Below the pieces are notes generated by a model. That model searched no databases. It was not told the DNA's origin and worked only from the letters and a program-made list of their open reading frames with translations. Shown here piece after piece: positions 1 through 7,566 of a stretch of DNA of 64,000 nucleotides (position 1 is its first letter; every line of letters starts with the position of its first letter). The stretch is from Pseudoxanthomonas dokdonensis. GTDB taxonomy: Bacteria; Pseudomonadota; Gammaproteobacteria; Xanthomonadales; Xanthomonadaceae. The DNA lies in NCBI RefSeq assembly GCF_001431405.1, contig NZ_LDJL01000005.1:224488-288487 (forward strand), read 5' to 3'. The position numbers were made by a program, and so were the translations under genes.

Positions 1-178
1 TGCCGAGGTTGGCATGCCGGTGCAATGTCTGCAGCATGAAACCGTCGCCACCCAGCGCGCACAACACGTCGGCCTGTTCCGGTTGATGACTGCCGTAACG
101 CTCGGTCAGCAACTGCAGCGCCCGCTGCGCTTCCTCGGCGGGGCTGGCAAAAAAAGCGATGTGCGGCGTCGTGCTCAT
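1..178 (-). CDS. nadK: NAD kinase, N-terminal part (runs off the window)
   Basis: Reading the minus strand from the ATG at 178 gives 59 codons that stay open to the window edge. The peptide ends in [15 protein letters not shown], which contains the GGDG motif of the NAD kinase (PpnK) family; that motif binds ATP and NAD in the enzyme that phosphorylates NAD to NADP in the cytoplasm. A GGAG ribosome-binding site lies a few bases before the ATG. The gene lies downstream of the glutamate dehydrogenase gene on the same strand but behind a pair of hairpins, so it probably has its own promoter. Most of the protein lies outside the window, so nothing can be said of its completeness. Identification rests on the motif and the short N-terminus typical of proteobacterial NadK. 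Confidence 0.85.
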   Translation of the reverse strand, partial: MSTTPHIAFFASPAEEAQRALQLLTERYGSHQPEQADVLCALGGDGFMLQTLHRHANLG

Positions 179-289
179 CCGGTTCTCCGTGCGATGGATA
201 CAGCATAGCGGTTGCCATGGCGAGGTGTCGCTTGCCGGCGGATGCCAGCCGCGGATGTGCAGATACCGCCGTCAGCTTCACAGACAGGA

Positions 290-351
290 CGGCCCGCATC
301 ATGCGGGCCGTTGACTGCAGGCTCGCCAGCCACGGACACCCGTGGCTGGCG
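290..351 (-). terminator. Tandem hairpins after the glutamate dehydrogenase gene
   Basis: Two perfect stem-loops follow the gdh stop codon on the minus strand. The first (324-351) has a 12-bp stem with a 4-nt loop; the second (290-310) has a 9-bp stem with a 3-nt loop. Neither is followed by a clear U-run, so they may act as a Rho-dependent or RNA-protecting 3' end. They separate gdh from nadK. The remaining bases (179-289) hold only the upstream region of nadK. Confidence 0.55.
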
Positions 352-373
352 ACGACGCGCCCAGGCCGCTGGC

Positions 374-3300
374 TCAGGCCTTGCTGGCCAGCTGGGCCAG
401 GCGCTGCACGGCCACCGATGCGGTCGGATAGTCCAGGCTCTTCTGCGCGGCCACTTCATCCAGCATCTGCAGGGTAAAGCGCAGGCCAGGCTCGTCGCGT
501 TGCATCCACTGGTGGACCTTGGCTTCGGCGCTGTTACCGGGCATCTTCAACACCTGTCCGGTCAGCGTGCGCTGGTGGCTGGCCAGTTCATCGCGCAACA
601 CGCCACGTGCCACCGCATGCCAGCGGCCATCCACCTGCAAGGCCTCGATCTGAGCCAGCAACCACGGCAGGTGCAGCGCCTCGCCCAGACGATAGTGGAC
701 CTTCGACACTTCGACCGGCTTGAGCTTGCGCTCGCGTGCCAGTTCGATGATGTCGCAGGAAGGCTCCAGGTACGGTAGCGCCGCCAGTTGTCCAGCCAGG
801 CCGACCGGCAGGCCCTTGCGCTTCCAGGTCGCCAGGCTGGCGTCGTAGGTCGGGCGCAGCGAGTCCGGCAGCACGCCTTCGGCGGCACGGATTTCATTGA
901 AACCGTCGTGATAACGGTCGACCGCGGTGGCAATCGCCGGAATCGGCCCCTGCCGGGTCAGCAGCCAGCGGGTGAAGGTGCGCTGGACCTGCCAGATGGT
1001 CTGCAAGGCATCGATCTGCACCGACTCGGGCACCTTGCCATCAAGCGCATCGATCTGCGTCCACAGCTCGCGTGCATCCAGCGTTTCGCGGGTGATGGTG
1101 AAAGCCTTGGCCACTTCGGCCGGGGTCCGGCCGGTGTCTTCCTGCATGCGCAGCAGGAAGGTCGCGCCCATCCGGTTGATGGTGGTGTTGGTCACCGCCG
1201 TGGCGATGATCTCGCGCTTCAGCCGGTGATTCTCCATTTCATTGGCGTACTTCTTCTGCAACGGCTTGGGGAAATAGCGCTGCAGTTCCTTGGACAGGTA
1301 CGGATCTTCCGGAATGTCCGATTCCAGCAGTTGCTGGAACGCCACCAGCTTGGAGTACGACAACAGCACCGACAGCTCCGGCCGGGTCATGCCGAGGCCA
1401 CGCGACTTGCGTTCGGCCAGTTCGGTGTCCGAAGGCAGGAATTCGATCTGCCGGTCCAGCAGCCCCTGTGATTCCAGGGTCTGGATGAAGTGCTGCTTGG
1501 AGCCCAGTCGCGATGCACTCATCCGCTCCATCAGGCTCAGCGCCTGGTTCTGGCGGTAGTTGTCCCACAGCACCAGTTCGCCGACTTCATTGGTCATGTC
1601 GGCGAGCAGCTTGTTGCGTGCCGGCTGGGTCAGCTTTTTCGCCTGGACCACGCCATTCAGCAGGATCTTGATGTTGACCTCGTGATCCGAGGTGTCGACA
1701 CCGGCCGAGTTGTCGATGAAGTCGGTGTTGAGCAGCACGCCCTGCTGGGCGGCCTCGATGCGACCCAGCTGGGTCAGGCCGAGATTGCCACCCTCGCCTA
1801 CCACCTTGCAGCGCAGGTCACGGCCATTGACGCGCAGACCGTTGTTGGCGCGGTCGCCGACATCGGCATGGCTCTCGCCGACAGCCTTGACGTAGGTGCC
1901 GATGCCACCGTTCCACAACAGGTCGACCGGCGACTTGAGGATTGCACTCATCAGTTCGTTCGGGGTCATCGTGCTGACGCCTTCGGCGATATCCAGCGCC
2001 TCGCGGATCTGCGGGGTGATGTCGATCGATTTCAGCGAGCGCGGATAGACGCCACCGCCCTTGGAAATCAGCTTGCTGTCGTAGTCGGCCCAGCTGGAGC
2101 GCGGCAGCGCGAACAGGCGCTGGCGTTCCTTGAAGGTACGCGCGGCATCCGGATTCGGATCCAGGAAGATGTGGCGATGATCGAAGGCCGCCACCAGGCG
2201 GATGTGTTCGGACAGCAGCATGCCGTTGCCGAACACGTCGCCGGACATGTCGCCGATGCCGACCGCGGTGAAATCCTGGCTCTGGCTGTCACGGCCCATG
2301 GCCCGGAAATGCCGCTTGACCGACTCCCACGCACCGCGTGCGGTAATGCCCATGCCCTTGTGGTCGTAACCGACCGAACCGCCGGAGGCGAAGGCATCGC
2401 CGAGCCAGAAGTTGTGATCAATGGCCAGGCCATTGGCGATGTCGGAGAAAGTGGCGGTGCCCTTGTCGGCCGCGACCACCAGGTACGGGTCGTCCTGATC
2501 GTGGCGGACCACGTTCTGCGGCGGCACGATCTTGCCGTCGACGATGTTGTCGGTGATGTCCAGCAGGCCCTGGATGAACAATTTGTAGCAGGCGATGCCT
2601 TCGGCCAGCACCGCGTCGCGGTCGCCGGTCAGCGGTGGTCGCTTGACGAAGAAGCCGCCCTTGGCACCGACCGGCACGATCACCGTGTTCTTGACCATCT
2701 GCGCCTTGACCAGGCCCAGCACTTCGGTGCGGAAGTCTTCGCGGCGATCCGACCAGCGCAGGCCGCCACGGGCGACCGGACCGAAGCGCAGGTGCACGCC
2801 TTCGACCCGTGGCCCGTAGACGAAGATTTCGCGGTAGGGACGTGGCTTGGGCAGGTCCGGCACCTGAGCCGAATCGAACTTGAAACTGATCGTCTGCGCC
2901 GGCTGGCCGTGTGCGTCGCGCTGGTAGTAGCTGGTCCGCAGGGTTGCTTCCATCGCGCCCATGAACCCGCGCAGGATGCGGTCGTCGTCCAGGCTCGATA
3001 CCCGATCCATCAGTTTCAGCAGCACCCGGTGGGTGACGCTGGCCTGCTGTTCGCGGCTGCCTTCACGTGCGTCCAGCACTTCCTGCAGGGCCTTGCGGGT
3101 GACGTCGTCACCATCGGCCAACGCGCGCAGCTGCTGCGCGAAGCGTTCGCGTCCGGCCTGGATCTCGGCCTTGCTTTCGCGCCCGACGGCCGGGTCGAAG
3201 CGTGCCTCGAACAGCTCGATCAACAGCCGCGCCAGCAACGGATAACGGTTGAGGGTTTCCTCGATATAGCTCTGCGAGAACGGCACCCCGGTCTGCAGCA

Positions 3301-5491
3301 GGTACTTGCAGTAGCCACGCAACAGCGCGATCTGGCGCCAGCTCAGGCCAGCGGCCAGCACCAGCCGGTTGAAACCATCGTTCTCGGCATTGCCGTGCCA
3401 GATGTTGGCGAATGCTTCCTCGAAAATGCCGCTGATGCGCTCGACGTCGAACTCGCCGTTGGCCGCCTGCACCTCGAACTGCTGGATGTAGGCCACTTCG
3501 CCGTTGGCTTCCAGCCGGTACGGATGTTCGGAAATGACCCGCAGGCCCATGTTCTCCATCATCGGCAACGCATCGGACAGGGCGATGTCGGCTGCCTGGC
3601 GGTACAGGTTGAGGCGCAGGTTGCCTTCGCCGGCGCGCGGCCGCGAGGCGCTGTGCAGGCTCAGGCGCAGATCCTCGGGCCCGCTCAGGGCGCTCAGATT
3701 CTGGACATCGTTGGCCGCCAGTTCGGCGGACACGGTTTCGATGTAGCCAGCCGGCAGGGCGCGACCGAAATGGTTGGTCAGCTTCAGCCCTTCGGACTCG
3801 CCATGGCGGCTGATCAGGGTTTCGCGCAGATCGTCCTGCCAGTTGCGCAGCAGATGGGCCAGTTCGCTTTCGAGCTGGGCGATGTCGACCGCGACGCGCT
3901 CGCCATCCTTCGGCCGGATGGTCACATGCAGCTGCGCCAGCGGTGACTCGCCCAGCTGCACGTTGGTATCGACGTATTCGCCGTGCAGTTCCTTCTTCAG
4001 CAGCGCTTCGATGCGCAGGCGTACGTCGGTATTGAAGCGTTCGCGCGGGATGTACACCAGCGCCGAGAAGAAGCGGCCGTAGCGGTCGCTGCGCAGGAAC
4101 AGTTTGCTGCGCACGCGTTCCTGCAGACCGAGGATGCCCATCGCGGTGCGGGTCAGTTCTTCAGCCGAGGACTGGAACAGCTCCTCGCGCGGCAACGTCT
4201 CCAGGATGTGCCGCAGCGCCTTGCCGCTGTGGCTGCTGGGCGACAGGCCGGACTGGCGCATCACGTGTTCGTGGCGCTCGCGCACCATCGGGATTTCCCA
4301 CGGCCGGCGGTTGTAGGCGCTGGAGGTATACAGGCCGATGAAACGCTGCTCGGCAATCGGGGTGCCCTTGGCGTCGAATTCGAGCACGCCGATGTAATCC
4401 ATGTTGCCCGGGCGGTGCACGCTGGAGCGATGGTTGGTCTTGGTCAGGATCAACGCGTCCAGGGTGTTGGACTTTGACAGCTGGTGCGCGGCCAGGGTCT
4501 TGACGCTGCGCGGCGCGCCGGCGTCCTTGTCGCGCAGCAGGCCCAGCCCGGTGTCATCGACCGCCTTGAGGATGCCTTCGCCGCTGCCCTTCTCGACCCG
4601 GTATTCGCGATAGCCGAAGAAAGTGAAGTGATCGTTGGCCGCCCAGCGCAGGAATTCCTGCGCCTCGTGCCGGCCGCTGTCGCTGACCGGCAGCCGCCGG
4701 GTGGCCAGATCATCGGCCAACGCCAGCATCTTCTCGCGCATCGGACCCCAGTCGCGGACGATCGCCCGCACCTGCTGCAACACCTCGGCGATACGCTTCT
4801 CGATCGAGGCCATGTCGGCGGCGGCCTGGCGGTCCACTTCCAGCAGCATCATCGACTCCGGCTTGCCTTCGCCGATGGCCTGGATGCGGCCGGCCTTGTC
4901 GCGTTGCACGCGCACCAGCGGATGGCCGAGCACGTGGATGCCAATGCCCATGTCGGCCAGCGCCATGCTGACCGAATCGACCAGGAACGGCATGTCGTCG
5001 TTGACGATCTGCACCACTGTATGCGGCGACTCCCAGCCGTCCTGCTTCAGGCTCGGGTTGAACACCCGTACATTGGCGGCGCCGGGCTTGCGCACCCTGG
5101 CAAAGGCCAGCATCTCGCTGGCGATGGCTGCCCAGCTCTGCGGCGGGTGATTGGGGTATTCGTCGTCTTCCATGCGCTTGTAGAACGACGTGGTGAACGC
5201 TTTTGCTTCTTCCTGGCGCGCGGCCGGCACGATCTTGCGCAGCTCGGCCAGGATCGGGTCGAGCGAGAAGCCGGTCGAGCGATCAACGGCATCGTTGACC
5301 TTCAAGGTCCTGGCCTGCTGAGTGGTAGTTAAATGGCCTGCTCGTGGCGGCTTCGAAACCTTGGCTGCCGGCTTCGCGGATGACGATTTTGCGGTCTTCG
5401 CCTTGGCCGGCGCGGCGTTCCTTGCGGGGGTGCTTGATGAGGTCTTGGAGGGTTTTTTTACAGGCTTTTTGGTGTTGCGGGCAGCGTTCAT
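374..5491 (-). CDS. gdhB: NAD-specific glutamate dehydrogenase, large (~180 kDa) type
   Basis: This 1,705-residue protein belongs to the large bacterial NAD-GDH family (Bac_GDH), which oxidises glutamate to 2-oxoglutarate and ammonia with NAD in the cytoplasm. The catalytic core lies in the second half, with the lysine-containing stretch PVGAKGGFFVK; regulatory ACT-like segments fill the first half. Family members are usually about 1,600-1,650 residues. The excess here is mostly an N-terminal tail of about 60 residues rich in Lys, Ala, Pro and Ser, resembling a histone-H1-like tail. I chose the ATG at 5491; a TTG three codons upstream (5500) is also open, and neither has a strong ribosome-binding site. 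The gene is monocistronic and diverges from the tetR-RND operon. The enzyme feeds the 2-oxoglutarate dehydrogenase encoded at 35-39 kb. Confidence 0.93.
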   Translation of the reverse strand: MNAARNTKKPVKKPSKTSSSTPARNAAPAKAKTAKSSSAKPAAKVSKPPRAGHLTTTQQARTLKVNDAVDRSTGFSLDPILAELRKIVPAARQEEAKAFTTSFYKRMEDDEYPNHPPQSWAAIASEMLAFARVRKPGAANVRVFNPSLKQDGWESPHTVVQIVNDDMPFLVDSVSMALADMGIGIHVLGHPLVRVQRDKAGRIQAIGEGKPESMMLLEVDRQAAADMASIEKRIAEVLQQVRAIVRDWGPMREKMLALADDLATRRLPVSDSGRHEAQEFLRWAANDHFTFFGYREYRVEKGSGEGILKAVDDTGLGLLRDKDAGAPRSVKTLAAHQLSKSNTLDALILTKTNHRSSVHRPGNMDYIGVLEFDAKGTPIAEQRFIGLYTSSAYNRRPWEIPMVRERHEHVMRQSGLSPSSHSGKALRHILETLPREELFQSSAEELTRTAMGILGLQERVRSKLFLRSDRYGRFFSALVYIPRERFNTDVRLRIEALLKKELHGEYVDTNVQLGESPLAQLHVTIRPKDGERVAVDIAQLESELAHLLRNWQDDLRETLISRHGESEGLKLTNHFGRALPAGYIETVSAELAANDVQNLSALSGPEDLRLSLHSASRPRAGEGNLRLNLYRQAADIALSDALPMMENMGLRVISEHPYRLEANGEVAYIQQFEVQAANGEFDVERISGIFEEAFANIWHGNAENDGFNRLVLAAGLSWRQIALLRGYCKYLLQTGVPFSQSYIEETLNRYPLLARLLIELFEARFDPAVGRESKAEIQAGRERFAQQLRALADGDDVTRKALQEVLDAREGSREQQASVTHRVLLKLMDRVSSLDDDRILRGFMGAMEATLRTSYYQRDAHGQPAQTISFKFDSAQVPDLPKPRPYREIFVYGPRVEGVHLRFGPVARGGLRWSDRREDFRTEVLGLVKAQMVKNTVIVPVGAKGGFFVKRPPLTGDRDAVLAEGIACYKLFIQGLLDITDNIVDGKIVPPQNVVRHDQDDPYLVVAADKGTATFSDIANGLAIDHNFWLGDAFASGGSVGYDHKGMGITARGAWESVKRHFRAMGRDSQSQDFTAVGIGDMSGDVFGNGMLLSEHIRLVAAFDHRHIFLDPNPDAARTFKERQRLFALPRSSWADYDSKLISKGGGVYPRSLKSIDITPQIREALDIAEGVSTMTPNELMSAILKSPVDLLWNGGIGTYVKAVGESHADVGDRANNGLRVNGRDLRCKVVGEGGNLGLTQLGRIEAAQQGVLLNTDFIDNSAGVDTSDHEVNIKILLNGVVQAKKLTQPARNKLLADMTNEVGELVLWDNYRQNQALSLMERMSASRLGSKQHFIQTLESQGLLDRQIEFLPSDTELAERKSRGLGMTRPELSVLLSYSKLVAFQQLLESDIPEDPYLSKELQRYFPKPLQKKYANEMENHRLKREIIATAVTNTTINRMGATFLLRMQEDTGRTPAEVAKAFTITRETLDARELWTQIDALDGKVPESVQIDALQTIWQVQRTFTRWLLTRQGPIPAIATAVDRYHDGFNEIRAAEGVLPDSLRPTYDASLATWKRKGLPVGLAGQLAALPYLEPSCDIIELARERKLKPVEVSKVHYRLGEALHLPWLLAQIEALQVDGRWHAVARGVLRDELASHQRTLTGQVLKMPGNSAEAKVHQWMQRDEPGLRFTLQMLDEVAAQKSLDYPTASVAVQRLAQLASKA

Positions 5492-5701
5492 GCAGGCCAA
5501 TGCTCAACAGGTTCGAAGACAATGTTTCATTGTACTGCCGCGCGCCATGACAACACTTGTTGCGCGGCGTCATGAAACCTCGCCGCAGCGACTCTGGACG
5601 ACGACTTCCGGCACATCCGGTCGGACCCTTCGTTTGTGCACAGTTGGCCCGGTTTGCATAGCTAGGCAGAATCTGAACTGGACGGTATAGTCCAACCCGC
5701 C
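5492..5701. promoter_or_regulatory. Divergent regulatory region between gdh and tetR
   Basis: This 210-bp region separates two divergent genes. On the minus strand a TACAAT hexamer (5534-5529) lies about 40 bp before the gdh ATG and is a candidate -10. Nearby is a nested dyad: CAACA-CT-TGTTG at 5551-5562, inside CATGAC (5546-5551) and GTCATG (5569-5574). The tetR promoter on the other side is listed separately. Which protein binds the nested dyad is unknown. Confidence 0.45.
5663..5694 (+). promoter_or_regulatory. tetR promoter with overlapping dyad operator
   Basis: A -35-like TAGGCA (5663-5668) is separated by 17 bp from a -10 TATAGT (5686-5691). The inverted repeat TGGAC-N6-GTCCA (5679-5694) covers the -10, as expected for an autorepressing TetR regulator. 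The -10 ends only 10 bp before the ATG at 5702 and there is no Shine-Dalgarno sequence, so the transcript may be leaderless. Assignment of the dyad to the adjacent TetR protein is inference. Confidence 0.55.
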
Positions 5702-6316
5702 ATGAGTAGCCCCGAACGGACCAGTTCTTCCGATGCACGCCGCGCGCGCGTGGAAGATGCCGTGCGCGGGCTGTTGGCCGAACAGGGCTTCCGCATCAGC
5801 ATGGAGGCCGTCGCCGCGCGCGTCGGCTGCTCCAAGCAGACCCTGTACAACCAATATGGCAGCAAGCAGGAACTGCTGCGCCAGGTCATCGAATCGCACC
5901 TGGGCCAGGCGACCGGGCCCCTGGCCCAGCGCCAGGATGACCCGGCGACCGCGCTGATGGCCTTCGCCGAACAGCACCTCAACCATCTCTGCGACCCCTG
6001 GACCGTGGCCACTGGCCAGCTGATGTGTGCCGAAGCACACCAGTTCCCGGAGATGGCACAAGCGGTATTCCACGATAGTTGCGATAATCTGACCAACAAG
6101 CTCGCTGCATGGTTTGCGCGGGCGATGGACAAGCAGTTGCTGCGCCGGGCCGATCCCCAGATGACCGCCGAACTGTTCCTGGGGATGGTCGTGGGCCTCG
6201 ACTTCGACCGCCAGCGTTTCAAGGTTCCGCATCGCGATACCCATCTCAAGCGTCAACGATGGGCGCAGTTCGCCGTTGACAATTTCCTGCGTGCGTTTGC
6301 TCCCGTGTCCAACTGA
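5702..6316 (+). CDS. TetR/AcrR-family transcriptional regulator
   Basis: This 204-residue protein has an N-terminal TetR helix-turn-helix (about residues 15-62, with the recognition region VAARVGCSKQTLYNQYGSK) and a C-terminal ligand-binding and dimerisation domain resembling those that control RND pumps. It should repress its own gene and probably the adaptor and pump genes 62 bp downstream on the same strand. The dyad TGGAC-N6-GTCCA over the promoter's -10 is the likely operator. The effector cannot be predicted from sequence. No second copy of the dyad is seen before the adaptor gene, so all three genes may be one transcript. The family assignment is firm; the target is inferred from context. 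Confidence 0.88.
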   Translation: MSSPERTSSSDARRARVEDAVRGLLAEQGFRISMEAVAARVGCSKQTLYNQYGSKQELLRQVIESHLGQATGPLAQRQDDPATALMAFAEQHLNHLCDPWTVATGQLMCAEAHQFPEMAQAVFHDSCDNLTNKLAAWFARAMDKQLLRRADPQMTAELFLGMVVGLDFDRQRFKVPHRDTHLKRQRWAQFAVDNFLRAFAPVSN

Positions 6317-6378
6317 CGGGCCGCAGCCACCCACATCCACCGTATTCCTCTGGCACTTCCCGAAACGGAGCTTCCCTC

Positions 6379-7554
6379 ATGACCGCCCCACTCCGCACCC
6401 TCTTCCTCAGCGTCGCCGTCGCCACCGCGCTGGCTGCCTGCAGCAAGCCCGAGCAACAGACACCGCCGCCACCCGAAGTGGGTGTGATCAAGGCCAGTCC
6501 GCAGGCGGTTCCGCTGCAGCGCGATCTGGTCGGACGCCTGGCCGCTTATCGCAGCTCCGACGTGCGCGCACGGGTACCGGGCGTACTGCTGAAGCGGGTC
6601 TATGAGGAAGGCAGCCTGGTCAAGGAAGGCCAACTGCTGTTCAAGATCGACCCGGCACCGTTGCAGGCCTCGCTCAGTGGCGCCCAGGCCAACCTGGCCT
6701 CGGCCGAAGCCACCTACGCCAACGCCCGCATCGCCGCCACCCGTGCGCGTGAACTGGCGCCGCAGCAATATGTATCACGCTCGGATCTGGACAATGCCGA
6801 AGCCGCCGAGCGCAGTGCCGCGGCCGCCGTGCAGCAGGCCCGCTCGACCGTGGCCAATGCCCGCATCAGCCTGGGCTACGCCGACGTGGTGGCACCGATC
6901 TCCGGTCGCGCCGGCAAGCAGCAGGTCACCGAGGGCGCACTGGTCGGCGAAGGCGCGGCCACGCTGCTGACCACGGTCGATCAGATTGACCCGCTGTACG
7001 TCAACTTCTCGCTCAGCGTCAGCGAACTGGAAGCCCTGCGCCGTGCGCAGAGTGCCGGCGGCGTGACCCTGAGCGGTGATGGCGAAAGCAGGATCGAAGT
7101 GCTGCTGTCCGACGGCAGCGTGTACCCGCAGCCGGGCACGCTGGACTTCTCCGACACCATCGTCGACCCGTCCACCGGCGCCATCTCGCTGCGCGCGACC
7201 CTGCCCAACCCGGACCACCTGCTGTTCCCGGGCATGTTCGTGACCCTCAAGGCCACCCTCGGCGAACGCAAGAACGCCTTCCTGATCCCGCAGCAGGCGA
7301 TCCAGCGCGACGCCGCCGGCGCCTATGCGCTGGTGGTCGGTGCCGATGGCAAGGTGGCGCGCAAGAACGTGGAAACGCAGGGCGCCCAGGACGGCAAATG
7401 GCTGATCACCAGCGGCCTGGCCGCGGGCGACCAGATCATCGTGTCCGGCCTGCAGAAGAGCAAGGAAGGCGGCCAGGTCAAGCCGGCTCCGTGGAATCCG
7501 GATGCTGGCAAGGGCCAGCCCGCCAAACCCGCCGCCGCGCCCAAGCAGTCCTAA
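6379..7554 (+). CDS. RND efflux periplasmic adaptor (MFP) lipoprotein
   Basis: This 391-residue protein matches the AcrA/MexA/SmeD membrane-fusion family. It begins with a lipoprotein signal ending in LAAC (Cys near residue 21), so it is anchored in the inner membrane facing the periplasm. The lipoyl-like halves flank an alpha-helical hairpin (about residues 95-160, rich in Ala and Gln), followed by a beta-barrel and a membrane-proximal domain. The C-terminus is Lys/Pro/Ala rich. A good ACGGAG site precedes the ATG. The gene lies 12 bp before the pump gene, so they are co-transcribed and form a tripartite pump together with an outer-membrane channel encoded elsewhere. Confidence 0.93.
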   Translation: MTAPLRTLFLSVAVATALAACSKPEQQTPPPPEVGVIKASPQAVPLQRDLVGRLAAYRSSDVRARVPGVLLKRVYEEGSLVKEGQLLFKIDPAPLQASLSGAQANLASAEATYANARIAATRARELAPQQYVSRSDLDNAEAAERSAAAAVQQARSTVANARISLGYADVVAPISGRAGKQQVTEGALVGEGAATLLTTVDQIDPLYVNFSLSVSELEALRRAQSAGGVTLSGDGESRIEVLLSDGSVYPQPGTLDFSDTIVDPSTGAISLRATLPNPDHLLFPGMFVTLKATLGERKNAFLIPQQAIQRDAAGAYALVVGADGKVARKNVETQGAQDGKWLITSGLAAGDQIIVSGLQKSKEGGQVKPAPWNPDAGKGQPAKPAAAPKQS

Positions 7555-7566
7555 AGGAATCGCGTC

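Noticed and set aside
1490..3946. 818-codon plus-strand open frame
   Set aside because: It is antisense to glutamate dehydrogenase. High GC at third positions leaves long open antisense frames; its product is rich in Gln, His, Ala and Val without any domain.
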